A DNA stretch of 64,000 nucleotides from Anoplolepis gracilipes (GCF_047496725.1 NC_132985.1:3017501-3081500); one strand, 5' to 3'; counted from the first letter of the stretch, positions 38,806-51,130 are shown. A program made the numbers and translations. Notes: a model not told the origin generated them from the sequence alone.

Positions 38806-40593
38806 CTGAAGGACTGCTCCCGCTCCCGCTTGCGAATCGCTATCTTTTATCTTCTCTACCTTTTGCTCCGGAGGTCACGTGGCGTCGGCGCCGCTACTTG
38901 TCGAGGTTTATCGCGACGCTCCTTTTTTCAGAAATAAGTACGTGTCGCACGGGAAACAGGAAGCAATCTCGACGGGCTTAGCCGACCAGGCAATTCCTGC
39001 GATTCCGTAGACTCGTACAGCCGGGACGATGTTAACCGATCTCACGGATTCCATTTCAAAATTTGACCCGACCGAGATTACCTAGCTACATCGCTCGATT
39101 TATTCGGACGGGTTAAGCCTCACGTACGTGTAAATGTAAACGAGCGCCCTAAAATTCTTCAATCTATAAACGCTTGTGTTGTGCAATTTCCCTCAACACT
39201 CGACATTTTGAATTTTAAGATCTCAGAATCTGCAAAAGACGTCCAAGAATTCCTAATCCTCAGACTGCAATATTTTTGGATCTTTATATTTTGGGTTTTT
39301 TCCAAATATGCCTTCTTTAAACACGATGTTTAGGCGACATCTTTTTTTATTCTTTAATAACAGCATACTCGCATATGTTTACGTGCTCTCTAAACATTCC
39401 TCGAAATATGTGCGTCGATCATTCTATTTTAGCTCTGAAAAAAAGTCTTGAAATTTTAAACGCTTGAATTGTTAAACCATGCGACTCTTAAATCTTTCGA
39501 ATTCTCGAAACTCGATATTCTAGATTGCCAGGGCATTTTCGTTTCGTCTCGACGATAGAGCGAACGACAGCCGTCTGTGTACAATTTCGATCATGCTTTA
39601 CAGCATCACGTATGTTTTTCACAACCGTATCTCGCTGTTTACGCCGAGTCAAAGCGGCGAAAAGAACAGGAAGTTGAAAATTGCATTGGCCGCGGTCCAA
39701 TATCTCGCCTTGTCTTGCCGTACAAGTCCGCAACCGATCAACCGCAAAAGCAGAACCGTGACTTTGCTGTGTCCTTCTCCCCTTCCCTCTTTTCACTGTC
39801 CATGTCGGCTCCGACTAAGTGCGAGACATCGCGAAATTTACTCGCGGCAGATGATTCGGGCATATCCCGCCTTAACACGGCCGCTGCCTGCGGTTATTCT
39901 CCTCCGGCGAACTGTCGCGAGCAGTCTGGTTCTCCCATTCGGGAGAAATCGGACGGAAAGTCGAGGAGCGCGCAGTTGAGGATTAAATTAGGCACGGGAA
40001 ACGCGAAGCCGCGTCTTGGATATATTCGCGTTGAATGGAAGTATATCCGTCGTCGACCACGCGACGAGGATAACAAAAAAAAAAAAATAGACGGAGAAGC
40101 AATCACAAGTAAATATAATACGAGTTTTCATTAAATATCGATCTGTTATTCTGAGATTTACATTGTATATTCAAGATTTAAACTAAAAATCGCAAATCTT
40201 ATCTTATATTATACAAACGCATTGAGAATCTGAATATCTAGAAATATATAAGAAAGAGAGAGGAGAGAAAGAAAATCGTGAATCAACTTTTATACAAATG
40301 TATATATGGTTCTATATATAAAGATATAAATTTTACATGTATACAAGATATCAAATTTCTTATGCGTTGATAGATAAATATGAATAAAATTCATAAATTC
40401 AAAAACCTAAGCGTATCAGCGACTAGAGGTAAGAATTGTAAGTTTTATTCTCAATTCTTTTATACGGAAATTATCGGTATTTCGAGAGGAGTTTTCCGTT
40501 GCCGCGCAGCTCTCTCGCTGTCCACCGTAATGTGGTTTCCCATTTCCCCTTTCTCAGCCAGGATTTCTCGCGCTGCTACTCGAGAGATTAGCA

Positions 40594-40640
40594 GCCTCGT
40601 CGTCTCCGGCGACGAAGACGACGTTCGTCGACGACGAGGC
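40594..40640. other. Inverted repeat with two stacked stems (11 bp + 6 bp)
   Basis: The outer arms are 40594-40604 (GCCTCGTCGTC) and 40630-40640 (GACGACGAGGC), perfectly complementary. The inner arms are GACGAA (40611-40616) and TTCGTC (40624-40629), with a 7-base loop and a 6-base bulge on the left side. Confidence 0.85.
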
Positions 40641-40725
40641 CAGCGTTCCTACAGCTTTACCCTCGGGAAATTACGGGAAACCCCGGCTTTCCAAGGAAGC
40701 TATCCTCGACGGCCTTTGCACATTC

Positions 40726-40728
<3 letters not shown>

Positions 40729-40765
<37 letters not shown>
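40729..40765. repeat. (TC)n microsatellite
   Basis: 37 bases of TC in a wider pyrimidine-rich stretch running to about 40825. Confidence 0.96.
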
Positions 40766-40768
<3 letters not shown>

Positions 40769-41827
40769 CTTTCTATCCTCGCGTCGTGTTCTTTCATCCT
40801 TTCTCTCTCTCCTCCTCTTTCTTTGTTCGATTCTCTCGCCTTCGCTCGACGTGAATTGTTAGGAACAATTGCCATGGAATTTGAGCATAAGCATCGAGCG
40901 CCGTCTAACTTGTCTTCCTTAATGATCCCGAGACCGTGGCAAATGATTTATAGTCTGAAAGATGTAGCGCGAAGATGTAAAATTTCCTACAACGTTACTC
41001 CTAATAACGTCCTGTCTCAATAAAGAAACAACCTGAGAGGTATAGACAGGCCCGGCCATCGTAATTATTCTGCTGGTCGACAATTTTGTAAATAAAATGT
41101 GCTAACTAATTCATGGGGTTAGCGGCTATGCCGGCGGTATCGATCGCTCGAGAATGAACGAGGCGTAGTCTCGTCACGGAACGCGTCGCCCGTCCGTCGC
41201 TTTAATAGCACATCGGAGAAATCATCCATCCCACCCTCTCTCCTCGTCGCCTCGTAATTCGTGTCCTCGAGGGTGGTGCGAACCCTCTCTCCACGGTGCT
41301 TTCTGAGGGCGTTATAGATATTTCGTGGACAGCCCGATCGCGCGCAATCGGGCGAGAATCTGTCGCTCTTTTCCACGACCGTCAATCCAACTTCACAATT
41401 TACCGCCTCGACGTTGCAAACAATCCGTTAGACACTCTTCCTTTGGACACACAATTTCCGAATAGAAAATTTATTCTCGCTCGAATGCATCGCGGTTCGG
41501 GAGGCGACAGCGTGTTTGTTGTAATTGAATCGTAGATGTCAACCGAGCGAAATCGCGAAATAATTTATCGCCAAACAGATCGCGCGTGTTTGTTTTTCAG
41601 AATATTTAAATTCAACAAATTGTGTTAGATAAAATTAAATAGAAAAAGAGGAACCGAAACTTTTTGCAAACTTATCGATATGATACAGCACGTAATTAAT
41701 GTGCTCTGGTACTAAAATTAAAAAAGTTATAAAAAGAAAATCAAAAAGTACATCAAGTTTGATTTTTCAAAGGTATATGATACAATGTACAAGAACGTAA
41801 GTTTGTATAGAGCAATCTACGCGCATC

Positions 41828-41911
41828 ATAAAAATAATTAATAAATTATTCGGTTTTCTCGATAAACACATTGGAATGTGTTTATCGAGAAAACCGAAAA
41901 ATTATTTTTAT
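41828..41911. other. Long inverted repeat: 22-bp perfect arms plus 12-bp outer arms
   Basis: The arms 41851-41872 and 41875-41896 are perfect reverse complements over 22 bases, separated by only GG. Outside them, 41828-41839 and 41900-41911 pair over a further 12 bases, leaving an internal loop of 11 bases on the left and 3 on the right. The inner arm begins CGGTTTTCTCGATAAACACA. The DNA could extrude as a cruciform. It is not obviously flanked by a target duplication, and no transposase is nearby. A fold-back element or a templated inverted duplication are the likely origins. Confidence 0.9.
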
Positions 41912-42289
41912 TCTTAATATATTATCAAATATGATGTAAGCTCGCATGATGCGGCGACATCACCTCTGAGCGGTTGAAGTCGACTGATTAATATGCATTA
42001 CAAACTTAGAGTTAATTAAAGACAAATTGCGAAGTGAATTAAAAGTCAGCGTTTGTTGCACGAGCCTTACGAGAGAGAAAACGCGCTAGTTCTTGCATAT
42101 AGTCCGTGCGACCAACTTCCTTTCGTCGGAAAAGTTATTAAGCGATCGTCGTTCCTCCTTGCTAAAGACTCTCTCAGTTTTCGCAAGTTTTAATTGCACT
42201 CTCTTCTCCAACTAATATAAGAATCCAAAAATTTTCGATGAAAATATTTAAATCGATTCTCTCATTTCTATTCTCCTTAGCTCATCGAT

Positions 42290-42480
42290 GCTTACCCAGG
42301 TTCTTAAATCTGTTGCGTCAAACTTTATAGCGTCAAAAGCTCGAGTCTTGGAAAGCTGAAAGCCTCGAATTTCAGGATGCTTGAATCGTCGAGTCCTCTT
42401 TAACATTACTTCTCCCTTTGGAGAAACTTTCAGACACGCTTCTAGACGCGGGAGTCCTTGCACAGTTCCCCGAGAATTTT
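42290..42480. repeat. Degenerate short-word repeat cluster
   Basis: Words TTCTTAAATCTG, GCTCGAGTCTTGGAAAGC, CCTCGAATTTCAGGATGC and TTGAATCGTCGAGTCCTC recur with loose spacing, like the clusters near 15.6 and 31.8 kb. Confidence 0.4.
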
Positions 42481-42793
42481 AGCTTTTTAGACACTCCTCT
42501 TTTAATTCTAATTTCTACGTAAAGTTGAACAACGCGATCGCTGAACAATCGTTTTTCGTCGGCTAACTCCGTTTCGCGATGCGAAACGTCACCTTAAATC
42601 CGAGAAATGGGTTGCGCGAACGTTCTCGAACGGAGTGGGGAATACGATGTTGACATAAGTGTCGATAAGTGATCGCTTCACGGGACGCCGTCGACAGTGT
42701 GAACTTTTTAATGGTGCTCGAACACCGTCCGTAGGGTGTCGGTTTAACGAGCGTAAAATTCATCGGCCGGAATAATTGATGAGAGCGAGACAA

Positions 42794-42813
42794 CCGTTCG
42801 AGCGCTCGGACGG
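42794..42813. other. 20-base near-perfect palindrome
   Basis: CCGTTCGAGCGCTCGGACGG pairs with itself at nine of ten positions; the exception is one T-G opposition. The centre AGCGCT is a perfect hexamer palindrome. Confidence 0.85.
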
Positions 42814-43131
42814 ATAGAACGACGTTTCATACGGTAGGAAGTGAACCGTGATTGTCTTTTGGTATTAATGGGACCGACGATTTCTCCTATAAGCTATGAG
42901 GGATGAATTTAAGTGAAGAACCGGGAAACGCCCTTTTGACGTTTGACCTTAATATGCGCTTGCGTTAAACTCATATAATTTCTCGAATCGAGCGTTCGGA
43001 TAAAAGCAACGTCAAGTAACAGAAATTGCATTCCTAAAATGTTTTAAGTGTTTCGATGTCAAAAGTGAAAGAAGAAAGAAAAATGCGCTCGCTCACCTTT
43101 CGTAAGATAAAACGTAAAAGTAAGTACATGT

Positions 43132-43150
43132 AAAAAAAAAAAAAAAAAAA
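43132..43150. repeat. Poly-A tract, 19 A
   Basis: Uninterrupted run of 19 A. Confidence 0.97.
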
Positions 43151-45405
43151 CGCTCTCGTGATTGGCGACAAAAATTGACGGAATCGACAAACATCTCGTC
43201 AGTCCTTGACAAATCACTCGAAGCATCAGAGATACGAGAACGAAGAAAGAAAGTAGAGAATATCGGGAGATGGCGATTATACTACCGTAGAAAAGATAAG
43301 ACAGGTATATAGCGTCGCGGACGAGATATTAATTGTTTGCCACCCTTTTCCATCATCTCACCCCTTCTCCGTATATTAAATCGCCGCAATGGTTGAGTTA
43401 ACGGTGACTAATAGTGAGCGGTAAGTGATTCAATTTTTGCTCCTCCCTTCCCTCCCTTCCCTCCTCTTTTACTATCTCTCGTTTTTACGCTTTTAAAAGA
43501 TTCACCGGCCTGGATTTCGCGTAATACGAACATCAATTTTTCAGCTTAAAAAGAATATAAAACGCTATCTTGTATACATCTACATAATTGTGAAATAACG
43601 CGATAAAAATCTCTCGAGATATCGCGAAGATTGTCTCAAAGATCATTATCAATCAAATATGATTACATTTGCATTTTGTATTATTTTCTAAAAGACACGA
43701 AAAGATTTTAAAATTTTCTATAATGTTTATATAATGATTTTGATTTCGCATATGATTTGTAAGACGAGTTCAACGTAAAGGATAATTAGATCGTTCGTCA
43801 TTTGCGAGCTATCGGATAAAGATCTTCGATCCCCGGACTTGGCGACACTCAATTTATATTGCGGCGGGAAACTCCATTCTCGAAACAGTGGCTTATCCTC
43901 TCCGATAATTAACGCGGTGCATTTGCGATACTATTTATACGAGATCCCGTGAACTCACGGTTCGCGCCTTTGGGTTGGCCCGTGTGTTTTCGTATCCGGA
44001 TCGCGCGTGGTCTCCACAGAGGCAGGAATGTAATTCCGTCCGGCACGCTTGCGTTTCCAATTACTACGAAATCGTATTAATCCTCACGAAAACGCCCGTG
44101 TCGCCGTGATAAACGATCGCGGAAGCGGATTACGAAAACCTAGCGTGTTTGCGAAGAGTATACCCGCACGCACGCAGGCACGCGCGCGTATGTATGTATA
44201 TATGTATGCGCGTTTCGCGACTCGTCGCGAATCTATTATACCTTTGGAAGAAAATTTTCTCCACACGAGATTATCCCGGGTTCCAAAGAGAATGATTTCT
44301 CTCCCGCTTTCCGTTTTCCGTTTTTATGAGAGTATGGAATCTTGTTAAATTTTCGATTTTAATTTTCGCATCTTTTAATTTTTATAACTGCTAATAACTC
44401 ACTTCTCCTGTATCTCTTTAACATTTACTTAGAGGAATAAATATTGGCACATTATACGAGACTATTTTATAGAAAGCGCAAGCCTTTTTTTCGCTGCTCA
44501 TCATGCAAACGACGTCATGCATTTAAAGTTGGCTGCCGGTGAATTCGCGGTGACGATCCATTTTAAGCGGTCCAATGCATAATGCCAGTCTGATCACAGT
44601 GGTTATATGTAGAAGGTGTCATCGTAAGAACATATCCGTTACACGTCACTGCAAACTCGTACGAGTCGCGATGAACGTAAGAAACTCGCGACTATCGCGC
44701 AAAAACGACTCTACAGGTGGGCGAATGTTCGATCCATCCCATCTGCGCGATTTCGAAATTCGCGGAGATTCAAGATTAATGCGATTACACTCTGACTTTG
44801 AACGTAATTAATCATTACGTCGAAAATGTTGGTCCTCTTCTTCATGGTAACAGAGAGCAACGAATAGAACGAATTAAGAGTCGTTGAATATTTTACGCGA
44901 ATCTAGTAAAGCGCGTTAAAATAAAAATAATTTGCTATTGCGAGAATCTGAGTGATTTTACAAATTTAATTCGGAAAAGATAATTATGTAACTGACGGAA
45001 TAAATAATCGGATCACACAGATATCCTCTTAAGGCTGCACGAGAAATTGCATTTGCGGACAGAATAAATGTAAAATATACGATAAAATTGTTTCATCGAG
45101 ACAAAATTATCGAAAAAAAGATTATATCAAATAACGTTAACGAATTGAAATTAAAAGTGTATGACATTTTGTATAATGTAAAATTGTTTTCGTGATTATT
45201 TCAGTCTCTCTCGAAAATGTAAAATAGACATCTCACGCAAAGTCAACTATAAGGGACTTAATTTTATCATCCGGTAAGGGAAGTGTTATCAACGGTACGA
45301 CACGATATACGATTACGAGCGTGCTGCAATTCATTCGTGATACAAGCCACGCGACAAAAACAATGCTCGTGCGTACGTAAACGAGTTTATTACAATTTGG
45401 CGACG

Positions 45406-45425
45406 CGGCCCGGCCCGGCCCGGCC
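45406..45425. repeat. (CGGCC)4 pentamer array
   Basis: Four perfect CGGCC units in otherwise AT-leaning DNA. Confidence 0.95.
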
Positions 45426-48235
45426 AGTTTTCTCCTTCGAAATTCGCCCAGCTTTTTTGTAGTAAACAGATCGTACAATTTATCGAAGTTCGTATTTGGC
45501 ACTGGTATACTTGCCAACGATGTTACTGTGCGATGCCAGAGACGGAAGTTCGGAGATACAATTTTCATGCCACGTGGGTGAGTCGCGACCGTTCTCATTC
45601 CTTCGAAAAAACCATCCATACGCTTCGAATTTTTATCTTCAAAATCTTTAGAGAAATTTTCAAAGCCAACGAAATTTTTTTAAAAGTAAATATATATTTA
45701 TATACATATATTTAAATATATTTAAATGTGCATTTTAAGATAAGAATAAGAAATAAAGCATGGAATTTATTACGACTATTACTATATTGCGTAACTATTA
45801 GGCAACATTATACCCATCGCGTTTTGCGAACCGGTCGTCTATTGATCGAGGTTAAATATATTTGCATATTACACTCTGTTAGTCGTGTCCATTGTACTCA
45901 TCGCCTATATACTTGTGCTAAATGGTTGTTTATCACAGAATATCATATTGTTATAACTATATGTAACTGTTAACGATGTTCTGTATTAATTGCTCCGTTT
46001 TTATTGATAATAAAACAATACTCGTTTGACGTAAATGTAAATATGTGCGCCAATTTTTTTTCATACGCTCGTGAAACGAGATCGAAGTGAATTTTGAAAT
46101 TTATAAAAGCATCTTTTTTAATTAATCGTTCAGTTTTTCACATAGCTTTTTATTTATATTCCTTCTCAATTTATACGATCATTTTGGTAATGAAATATAT
46201 ATGGTACGCCTAATTCATTACATGTAGTCCATTACGCATGGAAAACATTGATAAACGGAGATGTACGATACCAGCAATTTGTCACGTTAAATCTGTTTGT
46301 TGCGCGTAATGAAACACGATCTACTATTGTGTTGATGTTTTCCGATAGTGGCGCCAAGCGTGTTGTGAGATTATTTCGCAAGATTTTTCAACGTCTAAAA
46401 TACAATGTTGCGAATGCTTGAAAACATTGTATCATTATTTAAGACTATGCACTAGACGAAATATGATATTTGTCACGCAAGCGCATCGAGTACTATATAT
46501 ATAATTTTCAAATGATAAAATCAGTATGCTTAGATATGTGAAATATCTATAAAGTATAAAACGATATTAATAAATATGCTACATAGCTATCATAGAATAA
46601 AACAGCACACAGCATGTGTACCGATTATATAAATAAATTGGATTAATTGGGATAATAGAATATAAATTCGGAAAAACTATAATAATATATAAATATAATT
46701 TGCTTATAACAAATTATTATTTTTTAAAAACAGAACACAAGTTTAATATGACGTTTTCATGGGCAGAATTATACAATCACATATATATATATTTATTTTC
46801 CCCAATAAATCTTAAGATATTAACGAAATTTATTAGTTAAAAAAGAAAGAAAATTATGCGTCGACGTCGAGGATCATGTGTATGGAATTTTAGACGTGTG
46901 ATTAGAAACATTAATATGTATAGCACGTATGCACGATATGTACGTATATGTATATAAACGTCTTTTTAAAATTCCTCAAATTTAACAAGTTTCATCGATA
47001 AGACACTTTAATTATCGAAAAAGCTTTTTAGTCTTTCATTGCATGATAGATAAATACGTAGTAGATAATCTCTCAATATTGTCACGTACTGGGATGCGAT
47101 ATATCACTGGAGCTTCAAATAAACAAATGTTAAAAGTCTGTAAAAAAATCGGCGGTACATTCGGAAAAAAATGGTGGAAAATCGCGCTCGTACGCGCGCC
47201 GCATGAAATACGAACTTGCGCAACTAATTCGATAAAAACGATAGCGATTATCCGGAATACATAACGTAGCGCAACTTTTTTTTTTTTTTGCTCGCGCAAA
47301 AATACAGTGCAAAACGGGTCTACTGTCATTCGCCCTCGCACGCTCTGTCATTTTTTATTCATCTCCAATCATGTTTGCAGTACGCACTGATGAAATATGA
47401 ACCACTGTCCACGCATCCGGCTAGTCAAACGTTCGTAAAATGCGATCATTTCGCACGATTTCCTCGAAAAATTGAAAACCGTTTTTTAAGATTGTTTGAC
47501 GATTTGCAAAATTAAATATATTTGCCAATGTGTGAGAACCTTCTTATTTATACTATTGTATACTATTTAAATGCTATTTTCAACATGGTTCTTGAATAGT
47601 TCTATTCAATTATATAACTAGTAATTTAACGAGAAACATTGATTTCGATGTATAATTTCTAATGTCTTAATCTCCTGGAATTGTCAGATATCACCCTAAT
47701 TGGGTTAGTTCTCGTATTTGTTGGATCCCTGTACATAATAGTTCCCGATTCCTCGTAGTATTGTTACACACAATTGGCCCTCGCTACGAATTGAATGAGG
47801 TAACCTTGCAGTGGAAGAGGCTGCGAATCGATTTTGCTAATGGTAAAGTTTTTCGATTGCGGAAACCGTGACGTTGAAACCGATGCATTGAAATGCAGAA
47901 ACTACGACTGCGCCGCTTCGCACCGGTAGATTGTTAATGCTGAAAGTTCCTAGCGCACCACTTACTGGAATAATAATTATTCGCCAGTCTACAATTAGCA
48001 GTTGCGTGCCTATATGGCAGTGGAATCGCCCGTTGTGGAAAAATGCCCGTGTCGACAATTCTTCGCGGTAATAATTTTTCAGTTTCCCTATTTCTAACAG
48101 TTTCAAAATTAAAATGTGCGAAGTCTCGTCGAAAATGCCACACACGTACATCGTTACTTTTACGTCGATTTACATGAAATCTGCGAGGATAAAAAAAAAA
48201 GGCGTTTTACTTTGCGCACGATCGTCGAGTAGCGA

Positions 48236-48360
48236 AAAATCCTCGGGATCTCGAGACTCCCGAGGAAGTAGACAAGGAGCTGAGAGAGATCTCGGGAACA
48301 TTGGATATCCTAGCATATAAAGATTGAAGGATCTCCAGGATCCGAGTACGTAAGGATTTT
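48236..48360. repeat. Degenerate word-repeat cluster with a 9-bp hairpin
   Basis: CTCGGGATCTCGAGACTCC, GATCTCGGGAAC, GGATATCC, GAAGGATCTCCAGGATCC and AAGGATTTT recur. CCTCGGGA (48241-48248) and TCCCGAGG (48258-48265) pair perfectly, extended by one T-A pair outward. Confidence 0.5.
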
Positions 48361-48666
48361 ACGAGGTGGGGGGATCTAAAATGTTGAAGGAAAGGGGCTG
48401 AAGGTGGGAAGAGGAAAAGGAGGATCTATACCACGGAATCTACATCCGGGTGTTATGCGCGCCTTCGCGGCGCGATTCTCCGCAGTATCGTTGCAGTTTT
48501 ACGCGGCAGTTTCCAGGGTCCGCGCGCTCATTCACGATTAGTGGAATTATCAACGGATCGAAGCCCGAGACCATAACTGTTCTCTCCCGAGGCGGTAATT
48601 CTCAGCAAGACTGGGTACTTTGGCGAGGCCATTTGCTCGGTAAGAGAAAGAGCATGAGAAAGAGCA

Positions 48667-48694
<28 letters not shown>
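48667..48694. repeat. (AG)14 microsatellite
   Basis: 28 bases of AG, preceded by GAAAGAGCATGAGAAAGAG-like purine sequence. Confidence 0.96.
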
Positions 48695-48697
<3 letters not shown>

Positions 48698-48790
48698 AGT
48701 TCCAGGATCGTCGTCGTTCCAGAGGAGAGTCGTGGGGAACCGCGGGTGGCGGAGGCCAGGATCGTTTCGCGAGACGATGGTGGAAATCGA

Positions 48791-48813
48791 GCAGCAGCAG
48801 CAGCAGCAGCAGC
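48791..48813. repeat. (GCA)n, CAG-type array
   Basis: 23 bases of GCA units. In one plus-strand frame it reads as poly-Gln, on the minus strand as poly-Ala. CAG arrays are often found in real insect transcription-factor exons, but the surrounding frame has no other coding evidence. Confidence 0.96.
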
Positions 48814-48920
48814 GGAGCCTCCCGGGAGATCTCTTCCTCTTCCCCAGCCCCTCATGTGAGAGATGTAATGGCGCGGCGGATGGTAGCGCGCGCAGTTTCG
48901 CGTCAGCCTTCGATCACGAG

Positions 48921-48964
48921 CGATCACGTAGACGCTCGTAAGGAGAATATCAAAAGGGCGTTAC
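48921..48964. repeat. Dispersed duplicate, copy 1
   Basis: Begins CGATCACGTAG and ends with GAATATCAAAAGGGCGTTAC. Aligned to copy 2 at 49848-49887 it shows five mismatches over 40 positions and one 4-base gap, in the same orientation about 930 bases apart. Confidence 0.75.
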
Positions 48965-49022
48965 GTGCACAACGCTCTCCTCGTCACGATGTTGTCCTCG
49001 CACGACGATGCTTCCGAGGATG

Positions 49023-49048
49023 CCCTTCCCCTTCCCCTTCCCCTCCCC
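49023..49048. repeat. (CCTTCC)n array
   Basis: About four units of CCTTCC-like pyrimidine sequence. Confidence 0.9.
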
Positions 49049-49847
49049 GTTTCTTCGTATGGGCAACCTAATATGCGAGCGATCTACACGCGCATCAGAA
49101 AAGTTTTCTCCATCTTCTTTCTACCGTTACGGCTCTTCCGCAGGGAGTCGGATAAGAACACAATGTGGGAAGTACCTCGAGGATGAAATTTATATCTTCG
49201 ACCTTCGCGTTGGTACATTTTCTCATTTGATTCTTTCATTACTGCGACCGATAATGAAATTAGCCAGGAAATGTAACAAGAAATTAACCCTTACTCCGTA
49301 TTGTTATTTTTGGCACTTTCTAACTGTACAGGTAGGTCAGCGTATTTTCGATAAGTTTATTAATATGTAAAAGTGTTTAAAAAAAAATCTGAAAAAAATG
49401 TATATACCTTCTTTAAACATTCTAAATAAAGACTAAAATAATAAATTTGAAAAATAATTTACTTAAATATATTATTTTATGATTATTTATTTTCGAGAAA
49501 TTGACGTTGTTGGAAAAATCACAGACAAAAATGATCCATCAATATACGGAATAAGGGTTAAAGTAATAGACAAAAAAATAATGCAAATAATTCGCGTTGA
49601 AATTAAATATTAAAATGTGCGAGAAGCGTTGCTTTTCTTCGTTTCTATAAATTAATAAGTATATATTTTGCTTAATTCGAGATTATAAATATTAATCTTC
49701 TCTCAGATTCTTCGCCACAAATTCTATAAAAACATACGCAACGGTATATAAATGCTATATTGAAAAACTTTTGGCTAAAATTCTCGCACGTTTTCCGAGG
49801 CGCTACACTTTCTCGCGTATCCGTCGACGTATCGATCCATCGGCCAA

Positions 49848-49887
49848 CGATCACGTAGCTACTCGTAGAATATCAAAAAGGCATTAC
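49848..49887. repeat. Dispersed duplicate, copy 2
   Basis: Begins CGATCACGTAG and ends GAATATCAAAAAGGCATTAC; same orientation as copy 1 at 48921-48964. Flanks show only weak further resemblance. Confidence 0.75.
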
Positions 49888-50332
49888 GGCGAGGCGGTGC
49901 TCGGGTTGTGACCCTCTTCGAAGTCTTCCACCCTCACGTCACGTTCTTCTGCCGGGAATACGGGTGGGAGACGGTTGTTTTCTCGGACGATCGATCCGCT
50001 TGACGGAACTTTCGCCATTAACGAGCCACTTCCATTCGCGCGCGACACCGTCCAGTTATCGTGCCAGCCGACAGGTTGCCCTCAGGTTGTCCGCGCGATC
50101 TGTTCGATATCTCTCGGGCTCGGGGAGAAGTTCGACCGTGAGCAAAACTGAGAACGTGCGAGCATAACGAGGGGAAACATTTGTTACCGCGTTTCAGAGG
50201 CGGGGCCGAAGACACCGGCTGTATGTTTCAACGCGAGGAATATGCAGGCGATCAACATTACACGCGTATATAATGTTGACTTTACGAGCAAGAGAACAAG
50301 GGAATAACAAAAGCTATGCACACATTCAAATG

Positions 50333-50334
<2 letters not shown>

Positions 50335-50386
<52 letters not shown>
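50335..50386. repeat. (AT)26 microsatellite
   Basis: 52 bases of alternating A and T, the longest perfect AT array in the window. Confidence 0.98.
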
Positions 50387-50389
<3 letters not shown>

Positions 50390-50939
50390 CGCAGATATTC
50401 TCGTATTTACCCACGCGTGATATACATATTTAGAATTTCTCATCTATATTTTAGCTGGATGTAAGGTAGAATGTCGCGGAAGGAATCGACGAGAATTTAT
50501 TCTACGAAATTGAAATCTTGACTTTCGAGATCTCTCGAATTAATATTAAGATCATTTCCGATTTTCAACTTTGCACCAGCCTCGCGAACAATTATCTCAA
50601 ATATTAGAATTTTACAACTCAACAGAATAGATTTTAACAATATTTTTTAATCATTTATGATTTTTGCAAAGAAATCAATTCATCAGATTCAAGGCCAAGT
50701 AAAAAGTAAAATATTCCGAAAATAATTTAGTCTGAAAACTAAACTTTCCACGTAAACGATAAAGCCTTACGTCATTATATAAGTAAAGCTGCAATTAGTA
50801 GTAATATGTGTATACATATGTAAAAGCTATGTAGCGGCATTTATACAAGAAAGTTGAACGGAGAATGAAGCGTGTAAGAAGCAACTGGAAGAGGACCCGG
50901 GGTCGAGTACGTCGAAGATTTCCACGGACTTCGGGGCGA

Positions 50940-51130
50940 GCTTCATTCGCTGCTTAAACTTCCATTTAATTACGGCACTAATTAAGGCGAACCGAAGTGA
51001 GCGTAAAGCGCCAGTTTCATTATTCCGAGTTAACCATAGTTACCGAATGATCAAAGGACACTCGGGCGACTGAAATTCCTCACTTGCATGCGTTTACATT
51101 CCGGTCGGTATTAATCGCAGAAATCAGCGT
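50940..51130. promoter_or_regulatory. Candidate cis-regulatory segment
   Basis: Low-repeat sequence with TTTAATTACGG, CTAATTAAGG, CATTATTCC, TATTAATCGC and a TCAAAGGAC word (compatible with Tcf or nuclear-receptor half-sites). No open frame of note. Weak, word-based inference. Confidence 0.15.

Larger units (their letters stand above)
35601..41827. other. Non-coding block, no gene recognised
   Basis: CpG-rich parts at 36060-37400, 39600-40050 and 40500-41350 alternate with AT-rich DNA and word-repeat clusters (38690-38805, 39190-39300, 39430-39530). Two overlapping plus-strand frames at 39577-40134 and 39593-39979 read the same bases in different frames without any known motif; the longer begins at GTG. 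The frame 40380-40862 ends in a Ser-Leu run from the TC array. Confidence 0.55.
41912..48666. other. Non-coding block, largely AT-rich, no gene recognised
   Basis: Contains a word-repeat cluster (42290-42480), a CpG-rich patch (44000-44320) and AT-rich DNA. The minus-strand ATG frame 45233-45619 (128 codons) is among the less repetitive frames and ends in hydrophobic residues, but I recognise no family. A possible start and splice donor occur at 43389-43421. AT-rich DNA dominates 45640-47030 and 47520-47690. Confidence 0.55.
48814..50334. other. CpG-rich to mixed non-coding block
   Basis: Overlapping frames on both strands fill 48.4-49.2 kb and have the composition expected of CpG-rich non-coding DNA. 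The sequence turns AT-rich from 49370 to 49780 and CpG-rich again to 50230. A 40-44 base duplicated segment is listed separately. Confidence 0.55.

Noticed and set aside
39577..40134. 185-codon frame overlapping a 128-codon frame in another phase
   Set aside because: The longer one starts at GTG, both read the same CpG-rich bases, and neither has a motif I recognise.
45233..45619. 128-codon ATG frame on the minus strand
   Set aside because: The composition is acceptable, but it includes the (CGGCC)4 array, and I see no family resemblance, promoter or splice signal.
47837..48151. 104-codon minus-strand frame with a hydrophobic middle
   Set aside because: No recognisable motif, and an overlapping second frame on the same strand; treated as chance.
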